From an uncultured Collinsella sp. (lineage in GTDB: Bacteria; Actinomycetota; Coriobacteriia; Coriobacteriales; Coriobacteriaceae): a DNA stretch of 14,109 nucleotides. Made by a program: the position numbers and the translations under genes. The notes below the pieces were generated by a model. It saw only the letters and a list, made by a program, of their open reading frames with translations, had not been told where the DNA came from and made no database searches. Shown in pieces: positions 6,541 to 13,690 of this stretch. Position 1 is the first letter of the stretch, and every line of letters begins with the position of its first letter. The stretch covers positions 1-14,109 of the forward strand of contig CABUGI010000044.1 in NCBI GenBank assembly GCA_902491055.1, in the 5' to 3' direction.

Positions 6541-8038
6541 GGTGTCCTCCAACTTGATCGTTGCGCTCGCGCGCGGTGGCGCCGGCGGTAAAGCTTAATC
6601 CCTTGACGAGCGCGTTCTTGCCGTACTTGCCTTTCACGGCCAGGACGGCGCGCGCCAGGTCGCGCTCGCGCTCATCGGCCTCGATATCGCTGAACAGATC
6701 GATGGTGGCAAATTCCTCGGGCACAAGATTGCTAAAGCCCAGGTTGATGCGCTTGACCGGTCGTTTGGGATCGACAGTCTGCGCCCAGAGCTCATCGAAA
6801 TAGCCCATGATCTTCTTAAACGAATTGGTACGCTCGGGCAGCTTGCGCGAGGCGTTGGAGTGCGCAAAGAGCGCGGCATAGCCACCACGCGGTTTGCCAC
6901 CATGCTCTCCCACAAAGATGCCATCGATTGCCTGCGCTTCGCGCACCAGGCGGCGCCGTTCGTCATCGCGCTGGACGGGCTTGGGAGCACGGGGCGCGAG
7001 CTCGGGGCCGGCGGTTGCGGTGGGTTCGATGCTCGACGTACTCGAGCGCAGGTGTCCGCATCCGTCCACATATTGTGCAGTACCGCTGGCATCAAGCCTG
7101 CGTATGTCGGCGCGCTCGCTCGCGTAGCCCACAAAGAGCGAGATGCTGTCGCAGACCACGTGCTTATCGATCAAGTCCAACACGGCGTTGTCGACCATCT
7201 CGCGCAAGACGGTGTAGGCCTGCTCGTAGGCATAGCCCTTCGAGAGCACCTGCCCCGTGGTGGTCGAAGTTGCTTGCGGGCGATAGGCTTGGATATCGGC
7301 GATGGTTGTCGGCTCGCGTCCGAAGGCGTGGTCGATAAGATATTCGGCATTGACGCCGAGCTCGTCGTAGAGCAGGTTCTCGTCGAGTGCGGCGACGCCC
7401 ATTAGGTCGTAGACGCCGTATTTCTCGAGACGGGCCGCCACGCCGGGGCCGATGCCCCAGATGTCGGTGATGGGGCGATGGGGCCAGATCTCCTTGCGAA
7501 AGGTCTCGTCGTCGAGTATGCCGATACGGCTGGGCACGTGCTTGGCGGTAATATCGAGTGCAACCTTGGCCTGGAATAGGTTGGGGCCGATGCCGACCGT
7601 CGCCGTGATGCCGGTGCGCGCCAGGACCTCGTCGCGCAGTATGCAGGCGAAGCCTTCCGCATCGGTGTGATAGAGGTCCAGATAGGGTGTCACGTCGATA
7701 AAGCACTCGTCAATTGAGTAGACGTGCACGTCCTGGGGGCTGACGTATTCCAGATAGATGCCGTAGATTTGCGCCGACACCTCCATGTAGTGCTGCATGC
7801 GCGGCACTGCTTTGATGCAGTCGATGCCGTCGGGAATCTCGAACAGACGGCAGCGGTTGTGAATACCTAAGTCCTTCATGGCCTGCGTGATAGCGAGGCA
7901 GATGGTCGTGCGTCCGCGCGATTCGTCGGCAACGACCAGGTTGGTGGTGAGCGGATCGAGCCCACGGTCGACGCACTCGACGCTGGCATAAAACGTCTTG
8001 AGGTCGATGCAGATATAGGTGTGCTGCTCGTGCGCCAT
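6533..8038 (-). CDS. Y-family DNA polymerase, UmuC/UvrX type
   Basis: A 501-residue lesion-bypass polymerase of the UmuC/DinB superfamily, close to the Gram-positive UvrX/UV-damage repair group. Catalytic metal ligands are D12 in CIDLKTFYASVE and D110/E111 in YSIDECFIDV; Y17 is at the usual steric-gate position. A helix-hairpin-helix-like stretch IWGIGPGVAARLEKYGV lies in the thumb region. The little-finger domain follows, and the protein ends in GATARERNDQVGGHRA, a typical tail of the group. A low-complexity linker (about residues 325-365, rich in Ser, Ala, Pro) interrupts the little-finger region. ATG at 8038 is chosen for the GGAAGGG five bases upstream; an in-frame GTG at 8059 would overlap the operator. 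It is the first gene of an SOS-type operon with the YolD-like gene. All catalytic residues are present. Confidence 0.93.
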   Translation of the reverse strand: MAHEQHTYICIDLKTFYASVECVDRGLDPLTTNLVVADESRGRTTICLAITQAMKDLGIHNRCRLFEIPDGIDCIKAVPRMQHYMEVSAQIYGIYLEYVSPQDVHVYSIDECFIDVTPYLDLYHTDAEGFACILRDEVLARTGITATVGIGPNLFQAKVALDITAKHVPSRIGILDDETFRKEIWPHRPITDIWGIGPGVAARLEKYGVYDLMGVAALDENLLYDELGVNAEYLIDHAFGREPTTIADIQAYRPQATSTTTGQVLSKGYAYEQAYTVLREMVDNAVLDLIDKHVVCDSISLFVGYASERADIRRLDASGTAQYVDGCGHLRSSTSSIEPTATAGPELAPRAPKPVQRDDERRRLVREAQAIDGIFVGEHGGKPRGGYAALFAHSNASRKLPERTNSFKKIMGYFDELWAQTVDPKRPVKRINLGFSNLVPEEFATIDLFSDIEADERERDLARAVLAVKGKYGKNALVKGLSFTAGATARERNDQVGGHRA

Positions 8039-8052
8039 CCGTGCCCTTCCAT

Positions 8053-8087
8053 CAAACACATGTTCTTATCGAATACCTGTTCGATAA
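8053..8087 (-). promoter_or_regulatory. Two tandem LexA (SOS) boxes
   Basis: On the minus strand CGAACAGGTATTCG (8083-8070) and AGAACATGTGTTTG (8066-8053) each match the Gram-positive SOS consensus CGAACRNRYGTTYG at 13 of 14 positions. The first lies inside a perfect inverted repeat, TTATCGAA and TTCGATAA around six bases (8066-8087). Their centres are 17 bases apart. They cover the end of the -10 element, the start of transcription and the early leader of the polymerase gene. Confidence 0.88.
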
Positions 8088-8112
8088 TACCCGCTTGCAC
8101 GGACACCGTCAA
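8084..8112 (-). promoter_or_regulatory. Promoter of the polymerase-YolD operon
   Basis: On the minus strand TTGACG (8112-8107) and TATTAT (8089-8084) are 17 bases apart, a near-consensus promoter. The predicted start near 8077 falls inside the first LexA box, so repressor binding would block it directly. Confidence 0.85.
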
Positions 8113-8115
8113 AAT

Positions 8116-8134
8116 CTGTCCCTTTTTGGCAGGT
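8116..8134. repeat. Copy of a short intergenic repeat
   Basis: CTGTCCCTTTTTGGCAGGT lies just upstream of the SOS promoter. Its two parts recur in the intergenic region at 8831-8859: CTGTCCCTTTTT in the same orientation and the complement of GGCAGGT (ACCTGCC). The two copies bracket the half-length dehydrogenase-like gene. Confidence 0.5.
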
Positions 8135-8210
8135 ATGGTCGTGCGGTTGGATTGGGTTTTAACGCAGCTCTAAAGAGTGCGAAACAGCTCGGAAAACCTC
8201 GCTTCGTAGC

Positions 8211-8786
8211 ATGGGCCTAACGATTGATACTGCCTATACGCACGGAAGGGTTGTGGAAAAGATGGTCAATTATGGGTTTGGTATGCCGACGCGCCTTGTT
8301 GCGGATGGAGACGTGGCTCGCTGGTGCGGACGATTGGTCGCTCACTACGGAGGCACCAAGGCGCTGGTTGTGCTGGGCGGTGACAAGCATACGCGCGATA
8401 AGCTTGTCTCGGCGGCACTTGGCTCGCTTGATCGAGCCCTACTCGAGCGTGTGCTTTTCCGCTGCGGCTCGTTTGAGGGCGACGGGGGAGACGAGCTGAT
8501 CGACGAAGCCGTGGCCCTGGCGACCGACGAAGGCGTGGACTTTGTCCTGGCGATTGGCGATGCCGATACTGCTGGCTTTGCGCGCGAGCTCACGCGTCGC
8601 ATGGCGGCGCTCGATGCCGGCGAAGACGGCTTTGTGCCTTATGGATGCATTGTCTCGGAGGGCAAGGTGCCTGCTGTCGTGGGCACCGGCGAGGTTCCCG
8701 TTTTTGCCATTATCGCGCCCGAACTGCTGGAGGGCATCGGGTCTCCTCTGCGTGAGTTGCTCGGTAGCGTCTGCGGCGCGGCCTAA
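8211..8786 (+). CDS. Half-length iron-containing alcohol dehydrogenase-like protein, probably non-catalytic
   Basis: A 191-residue protein related to the N-terminal nucleotide-binding half of iron-containing (group III) alcohol dehydrogenases. NYGFGMPTRLVADGDVARWCGRLVAHYGGTKALVVLGG (about residues 20-57, given here as a span with key elements FGMPT and ALVVLGG) aligns with the opening of that family. The glycine-rich GGGSVID motif that holds the NAD pyrophosphate is replaced by AIGDADT at 114-120, and the whole C-terminal helical domain with the Asp/His metal ligands is absent (family length about 380). It ends naturally at TAA before a terminator-like repeat. The start is uncertain: ATG 8211 has no good ribosome site, while ATG 8262 (residue 18) matches the family's usual N-terminus and has GGAAGGG 11 bases upstream. 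It may be a remnant or a repurposed domain. Confidence 0.65.
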   Translation: MGLTIDTAYTHGRVVEKMVNYGFGMPTRLVADGDVARWCGRLVAHYGGTKALVVLGGDKHTRDKLVSAALGSLDRALLERVLFRCGSFEGDGGDELIDEAVALATDEGVDFVLAIGDADTAGFARELTRRMAALDAGEDGFVPYGCIVSEGKVPAVVGTGEVPVFAIIAPELLEGIGSPLRELLGSVCGAA

Positions 8787-8796
8787 TATTTGCCAT

Positions 8797-8859
8797 AAAA
8801 GGACGGGTTTTTTTGGTTGGTAAAGCGTTTGACCTGCCAAAATAAGCCTGTCCCTTTTT
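8797..8859 (+). terminator. Terminator-like imperfect inverted repeat (second repeat copy)
   Basis: AAAAGGACGGGTTTTTTTGG (8797-8816) is imperfectly complementary to CCAAAATAAGCCTGTCCC plus TTTTT (8837-8859). It lies 10 bases after the preceding stop and ends in a T run, so it could terminate transcription. Its right arm contains the repeat also found at 8116-8134. Confidence 0.5.
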
Positions 8860-8984
8860 GATCGGCTGCCGTTTGGGGGCGGATTGGCAACGCTCGCTGA
8901 TTGTAGTCTTGACCTGCGCTAGAATAGTGGCATCTGGATGTCCGGGCGCATGGAGGCGTGCGCCCGTATGCTGAGGAGGACTCT

Positions 8985-10679
8985 ATGGCAACTGTTGCCG
9001 CACCTATCGATGCTACGTCGACTGCCGCTTGGAAGGCACTCGAGGCTCATCAGGAGAAGCTCGAGGCCGATGGTATCGACCTCAAGGCCTGGTTCGCTGC
9101 CGATGCCGAGCGCGTGAACAAGCTGAGCTTTGACGCCGGCGACCTGCACTTTGATCTGTCGAAGAACCTGGTGACCGATGAGACCGTCAAGCTGCTGTGC
9201 GATCTTGCCCGCGAGGTGAAGCTCGAGGAGCGCCGTGACGCCATGTTCTCCGGCGAGCACATCAACACCACCGAGGACCGCGCCGTCCTGCACACCGCGC
9301 TTCGTCGCCCGGCAAGCGAGAAGGGTCAGCTCATCGTCGACGGCCAGGACGTCGTCTCCGACGTGCACGAGGTCCTCGACCGCATGTATGCCTTCGCCGA
9401 GCGCGTGCGCTCCGGTGAGTGGAAGGGCGTTACCGGCAAGAAGATCGAGCATCTGGTGTCCATCGGCATCGGCGGCTCCGATCTGGGCCCGGTCATGGCT
9501 TACGAGGCTCTGCGTCCCTATGCCGACGCCGGTATCGACTGCCGCTATATCTCCAACATCGACCCCAACGACCAGGCCGAGAAGCTCAAGGGCCTGGATC
9601 CCGAGACCACGCTCGTGATCATCGTCTCCAAGACCTTCACCACGCTCGAGACCCTCACCAACGCCCGCGAAGTCAAGACCTGGATGCTCGAGCAGCTCAA
9701 GGCTCAGGGCGCCATCGACGGCTCCGATGAGCAGAACGCCGAGGCCGTGGCAAAGCACTTCGTCGCCGTCTCCACCGCACTCGAGAAGGTTGAGGCCTTC
9801 GGTATCGACCCCGCCAACGCCTTCGGTTTCTGGAACTGGGTTGGCGGCCGCTATTCCGTTGACTCCGCCGTGGGCCTGTCGTTGATCGTCGTGCTCGGCC
9901 CCGAGCGCTTCCAGCAGTTCCTCGAGGGCTTCCACGCCATCGACGAGTACTTCTGCAACACGCCGCTCGAGAACAATGCCGTCGCGCTGATGGGCCTGCT
10001 CAACGTCTGGTACGTCAACTTCTTCGGTTCCAAGAGCCACGCCGTGCTGCCGTACTGCCAGTACCTGCACCGTTTCCCGGCCTACCTGCAGCAGCTCACC
10101 ATGGAGTCCAACGGCAAGCACGTCCGCTGGGACGGCAGCGCCGTGACCTCCGATACCGGTGAGATCTTCTGGGGCGAGCCCGGCACCAACGGCCAGCACG
10201 CCTTCTACCAGCTGCTGCACCAGGGCACTGTGGTGGTTCCGGCCGACTTTATCGCTTTCGCCAACACTGCCAACCCTGCGACCGACAGCGGTCAGGACGT
10301 GCACGAGCTGTTCCTGGGCAACTTCCTGGCCCAGACCAAGGCGCTCGCCTTTGGCAAGACGGCCGACGAGGTGCGCGCCGAGGGCACGCCCGAGCAGATC
10401 GTCCCGGCCCGCTGCTTTGAGGGCAACCGCCCGACGACCTCGATCTTTGGCGACACGCTGACCCCGTTCGCACTCGGTGAGCTCATCGCCCTGTACGAGC
10501 ACATCACGTTTGTCGAGGGCACGGTCTGGGGCATCGACTCCTACGACCAGTGGGGCGTTGAGCTGGGCAAGCAGCTTGCCAAGCAGATCACCCCGGCCTT
10601 CCACGACGACGCCGCCAAGGCCGAGCAGGACGCTTCGACCCAGGCGCTCATCGAGTTCTATCGCGCGCATCGCAAGTAG
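8985..10679 (+). CDS. pgi: Glucose-6-phosphate isomerase
   Basis: Converts glucose 6-phosphate to fructose 6-phosphate in glycolysis and gluconeogenesis; cytosolic. The 564 residues are the usual length. IGIGGSDLGP near residue 160 and SKTFTTLET near 215 form the phosphate-binding sites. The block GSKSHAVLPYCQYLHRFPAYLQQ near 348 carries family signature residues, and GIDSYDQWGVELGK near 516 is the second PGI signature with the catalytic lysine. The start at 8985 is set by GAGGAGGA (8973-8980); an earlier ATG at 8950 or GTG at 8958 is less likely because it precedes that site. Codon choice is strongly GC-ending and more biased than its neighbours, as expected of a highly expressed housekeeping gene. 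It stands alone, with its own terminator. A TAGAAT at 8920-8925 is a possible -10, with no convincing -35. Confidence 0.97.
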   Translation: MATVAAPIDATSTAAWKALEAHQEKLEADGIDLKAWFAADAERVNKLSFDAGDLHFDLSKNLVTDETVKLLCDLAREVKLEERRDAMFSGEHINTTEDRAVLHTALRRPASEKGQLIVDGQDVVSDVHEVLDRMYAFAERVRSGEWKGVTGKKIEHLVSIGIGGSDLGPVMAYEALRPYADAGIDCRYISNIDPNDQAEKLKGLDPETTLVIIVSKTFTTLETLTNAREVKTWMLEQLKAQGAIDGSDEQNAEAVAKHFVAVSTALEKVEAFGIDPANAFGFWNWVGGRYSVDSAVGLSLIVVLGPERFQQFLEGFHAIDEYFCNTPLENNAVALMGLLNVWYVNFFGSKSHAVLPYCQYLHRFPAYLQQLTMESNGKHVRWDGSAVTSDTGEIFWGEPGTNGQHAFYQLLHQGTVVVPADFIAFANTANPATDSGQDVHELFLGNFLAQTKALAFGKTADEVRAEGTPEQIVPARCFEGNRPTTSIFGDTLTPFALGELIALYEHITFVEGTVWGIDSYDQWGVELGKQLAKQITPAFHDDAAKAEQDASTQALIEFYRAHRK

Positions 10680-10711
10680 TCGCTGCTGTTAACGTATCGC
10701 GCCTTATAGTC

Positions 10712-10750
10712 AGGGGCCCGTATCCTATCGGATGCGGGCCCCTTTGCTTT
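10712..10750 (+). terminator. Rho-independent terminator of pgi
   Basis: AGGGGCCCGTATCC (10712-10725) pairs with GGATGCGGGCCCCT (10730-10743) with one G-T pair and a 4-base loop, followed by TTTGCTTTT. It lies 32 bases after the pgi stop and may also limit leftward read-through from the convergent operon. Confidence 0.92.
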
Positions 10751-10821
10751 TGCCGTGGTCCCGGGGCGCACGGCCTTTGTGGAACATCGCCGGGGCGTCG
10801 CGCGCTGCGAGAACCCTGCGC

Positions 10822-12126
10822 CTAGATCTCGGCCTCCGCATGGCCTCGCTGCGCCTCGGGCAGCTCCCCGTAGAGCGGATGGTCTTCGAGCCTAAAGCGC
10901 TCGACCTGTTCGGGAGTGCGACCGCGTACAAAGAGCCACGAGCGATCAATCGGCGTCGCCATGAGCGTGCTGGGCAGCGCGTCGGCGCGGTCGGAAAACA
11001 CCCGGGCACTCTCGGGATCCTGGAACGCCAGCACCAGATGCGTGTCGCAGTTGCCCATGATGGAGCGTGCGCGTGCCTCGCCATAGAGCGCATCGAGCTG
11101 GTTGGTCGACTGCAGCAGCAGCGTTGCCCAGATGTTGCGGCTTCGGATAATCGAGAGCACGTTGTCGATCTGGGGGATCTGCAGATTTGCGAAGTCATCG
11201 AGCATAAAGCGCACGGGCACGGGCAGGCTGCCGCCGGGCTGCCTATCGGCCTCACGAATGAGGCCCATAAACGCCTGCGAAATAAAGAGGCCGGTCAGCG
11301 GATCGAGATTGCGGTCAATATCGCTCACGGTTACAAACAGGGCGCAGGGGGTGTGTCCCATGGAAGCGAAGTCCACCTGATGGCACTCACGATAGAGCTG
11401 TGCCGCACCGTCGAATCCCAGACACATGACCTTTTCGGCAAGGATGCCGACGATGCTCGCGTGCATGCGCTCGGCATTTTGCGTAATGGCGTAGCGCCGC
11501 CATAGCGAGAGGGCATAGCTTTGGGGGTCGGTCGTGATCAGATCGTCAAACAATCGGGCCGTGGCACCGTCCTGCAGGTGCTCGATCAGCTTGATGACCG
11601 AGCTGATCGTCTGCTCGTCGGCGGGTAGCTGTTCGGTGACGTAGGCGATAAGGCACGACAGCAGGTTTGCCGCCGCATGATCCCAAAAAGGCTGGTTGTT
11701 GTCCTCGATGGGGCAGATGGCCTTTGCCACCGAGAGGATGTCCTGCTGGTTGGGCCTGCCGTCCGCCTTGCGGCGAATGTGCCTCAGGGGGTTGTAGCCG
11801 CAGCGCTCGATGCCGGGCGCAAGGGCCGGGACGGTGTTGAGGTCGGCGAAGTTGAGACATTGCACGCGGTAACCGTGGGCTGCCAGCACGGGTCCCACTT
11901 CGCGACAGAGCGTGCCTTTGGTATCGAGCACGATGTAGCTTGCGTTCATTTGCAGCAGGTTGGGCTTGAGGACGTTTCGGGTCTTGCCGGCTCCCGAGGG
12001 GCCGATCACAAGTGCGTTGTTGTTGAGTCCCGTTTGGCGGGTGTCGCAGGAAAGCGTTCGATCCTTGGCGAGGATGGTGGACGATGCGGACTCAGATGCG
12101 GCGAGGCGGCTGGTGAGGTTAGACAT
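10822..12126 (-). CDS. VirD4/TraG-type coupling ATPase (conjugative DNA transfer)
   Basis: A 434-residue member of the T4SS DNA-transfer (TraG/VirD4) family, hexameric ATPases that deliver DNA or protein to a type IV secretion channel. Walker A is GPSGAGKT at 42-49, followed by the typical RNVLKPNLLQM and YIVLDTKGTLCREVG; YNPLRHIRRK follows. Walker B is RFMLDDFANL with D310-D311, where most relatives have DE. SRNIWATLLLQSTNQL and GNCDTHLVLAFQDPESA are further conserved blocks. Unlike most coupling proteins it has no N-terminal membrane helices; it starts about 40 residues before Walker A. ATG 12126 is chosen for the AAGGAGG six bases upstream; longer frames only overlap the protease gene. It overlaps the ClpP-like gene by eight bases (ATGTCTAA) and is last in the operon. 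It marks the region as part of a conjugative or mobilisable element. Confidence 0.88.
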   Translation of the reverse strand: MSNLTSRLAASESASSTILAKDRTLSCDTRQTGLNNNALVIGPSGAGKTRNVLKPNLLQMNASYIVLDTKGTLCREVGPVLAAHGYRVQCLNFADLNTVPALAPGIERCGYNPLRHIRRKADGRPNQQDILSVAKAICPIEDNNQPFWDHAAANLLSCLIAYVTEQLPADEQTISSVIKLIEHLQDGATARLFDDLITTDPQSYALSLWRRYAITQNAERMHASIVGILAEKVMCLGFDGAAQLYRECHQVDFASMGHTPCALFVTVSDIDRNLDPLTGLFISQAFMGLIREADRQPGGSLPVPVRFMLDDFANLQIPQIDNVLSIIRSRNIWATLLLQSTNQLDALYGEARARSIMGNCDTHLVLAFQDPESARVFSDRADALPSTLMATPIDRSWLFVRGRTPEQVERFRLEDHPLYGELPEAQRGHAEAEI

Positions 12127-12736
12127 GGGCGACCTCCTTGGTGGTCGAGAGGATTTCGTGGGCAAAGCCGAGCTCGACGGCGCGCTCGGCCGAAAGGTAG
12201 GTGTCTTTTGCAGTGAGGGACTGGATGCGCTTGGGCGTGAGGCCGCTGCGGTCCGAGAGGATTTGCGTGAGGGTCTTGCGGGTCTGCATGAGACGCCGGC
12301 TGGTTTCCTGCAGCGCAAGTGCCGAGCCGCCTGCCCCCTGGGGGATCAGTGGGTCGTGAATCATGAGCTCTGCATGGGGCGCCATACGGCGATCGTCGCC
12401 GCCCATAAAGATCACAGCGCCCATGGACGCGGCGAATTCCAGGCAGACGGTGCGGATGGGGCACGATGCGAGGCGCATGGCGTCATAGATCGCAAGACCC
12501 GATCGCACGCTTCCGCCGGCGCTGGCGACAAATATGGTGATGGGGCGGCTGGGGTCGGTGGCATCGAGCAGGCGGATCTGCTGGCATAGGTCGTGGGCCA
12601 TCGGGGTTTCGATGTTTCCCATGACGGAGAGCTCGCGACGGGCGAGCATCTCATCGTAAATGCTGGTGAGCGTGATACCTCGGGCGGATTCACGCATGGT
12701 GAGGGGGCTGATGATGGGGGAATGATTGGTGTCCAT
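12119..12736 (-). CDS. ClpP-like ATP-dependent Clp protease proteolytic subunit (accessory copy)
   Basis: A 205-residue ClpP-fold serine peptidase. The catalytic triad is intact: S104 in FAASMGAV, H127 in ELMIHDPL and D178 in TAKDTYLS. The substrate-binding strand ITIFVASAGGSVRSGLAIYDAM matches the ClpP oxyanion region (usually NSPGG, here ASAGG). SAERAVELGFAHEIL at the end matches the ClpP handle end. The N-terminus (first about 30 residues) differs from housekeeping ClpP, the part that normally contacts the Clp ATPase. ATG 12736 has AAAGGAG five bases upstream. No clpX or clpA is adjacent; instead it is coupled by an 8-base overlap to a conjugation ATPase, and an unrecognised gene precedes it by 63 bases. 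It is therefore most likely an element-borne ClpP with a role in transfer or maintenance, not the cell's main copy; that role is inference. Confidence 0.88.
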   Translation of the reverse strand: MDTNHSPIISPLTMRESARGITLTSIYDEMLARRELSVMGNIETPMAHDLCQQIRLLDATDPSRPITIFVASAGGSVRSGLAIYDAMRLASCPIRTVCLEFAASMGAVIFMGGDDRRMAPHAELMIHDPLIPQGAGGSALALQETSRRLMQTRKTLTQILSDRSGLTPKRIQSLTAKDTYLSAERAVELGFAHEILSTTKEVAHV

Positions 12737-12799
12737 GAGGACTCCTTTCTGTTGGTTGTGTTGTGGAATAGGATTGTTGCCCGCGGAGGGGCTGGCGGG

Positions 12800-13690
12800 C
12801 TACAGGGTTCGTCCGAGCCTGAGATCGAGCTCGGTTGTGGGGCAGGCTGCCTGTTCGTGCGGCTCGCAAGCGCCAAGGGCTCCAAAGCGATAGAGCGTTG
12901 CGGCGGGCGTGGTGTAGGCGAGCCGCAGCTGATGCTCGACAGGGGCACATCCGTCATTTTTGTAATGAGCCGCGTAGCATTGCGCGATGCTGGCGTTCAT
13001 CTCGCTGCCATTGCGATGGCGCTCAAACTGGCGTCTGCAGGTCTCGATGATCTTTGCTACCGACTTGGGTGCCGTCGCGGGAACAAGGGCGAGATAGCCC
13101 TCAAATAGCTCGTTGATGCTCAGGAGGCACAGCAGGTCGATCAGCGTCCTTATGGCTGCTCCCTCGGCAGAAAAATGCGCGGTCATGCGGTTATATCGGT
13201 TGCGGTCGACGATGGCCGCATGGGGTCTTGGAGTTTTCTGCCCCGTGGTCCCGGGCTTTTGCCGCGCCTGTGTATTGAGCTCGACGTTGCAGCGCTTGAG
13301 GCCGTCCAACGGAAGGAACAGTGCGGTGCGCAGGGTGTTCCGCTTGCTTTCGAGTTCATGACGCTCGTCGGGTTCCCATTCGAGCTTGAGTTTCGTGTCG
13401 AGCGCCGTAAGCATATGGGCTAGGCAGCCTACGGTAAGAACGTACGAATCGTTGTCGCGTTTTGGGGCATAGGGGTCTGTCAGCTTGCGAATGTCGGGGT
13501 CGCCCATGATCTTTGTGCAGCGCTTCAGCAGTTGAGGGTGGTCGGCCAAGATCGTCGCGAGCGGTAGCGACGCGTAGTTCTTGATGGTCGCGGCGGCAAA
13601 GGCGGCGTCATATTCGTTTGCATATGCTCGCTCAATGCGGGCATCCAGAATGCTTTTCTTATCGCCGTCTTCAGCGTGGTGGTTTGTCAT
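12800..13690 (-). CDS. Uncharacterised protein, first gene of the ClpP/coupling-ATPase operon
   Basis: A 296-residue soluble protein I do not recognise. It is rich in Ala, Arg, Leu and His, with no signal peptide or membrane helix, and looks mainly helical: an N-terminal helical region (KKSILDARIERAYANEY), then DSYVLTVGCLAHMLTALDTKLKLEW, a middle segment rich in Lys/Gln/Thr/Pro (residues about 145-165), a hydrophobic helix GAAIRTLIDLLCLLSINELFEGYLALV, and a Cys-containing tail. ATG 13690 is chosen for GGAG five bases upstream; the frame is open to 13846, but that extension reads as His/Gln-rich low-complexity sequence without a ribosome site. It precedes the ClpP-like gene by 63 bases with no terminator, so the three genes form one leftward operon. 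It could be a substrate, adaptor or regulator for the protease, or a replication or transfer accessory; nothing in the sequence decides this. Confidence 0.75.
   Translation of the reverse strand: MTNHHAEDGDKKSILDARIERAYANEYDAAFAAATIKNYASLPLATILADHPQLLKRCTKIMGDPDIRKLTDPYAPKRDNDSYVLTVGCLAHMLTALDTKLKLEWEPDERHELESKRNTLRTALFLPLDGLKRCNVELNTQARQKPGTTGQKTPRPHAAIVDRNRYNRMTAHFSAEGAAIRTLIDLLCLLSINELFEGYLALVPATAPKSVAKIIETCRRQFERHRNGSEMNASIAQCYAAHYKNDGCAPVEHQLRLAYTTPAATLYRFGALGACEPHEQAACPTTELDLRLGRTL

Noticed and set aside
8909..8925. TTGACC and TAGAAT upstream of pgi as a promoter
   Set aside because: The two hexamers are only five bases apart, so they cannot act as a -35/-10 pair; at most TAGAAT is a -10 with a poor -35.
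8919..10670. 583-codon open frame antisense to pgi
   Set aside because: It is the mirror of a strongly GC-biased highly expressed gene; the translation (Gly/Val/Leu/Asp-rich, no family motif) and lack of a ribosome site mark it as a shadow.
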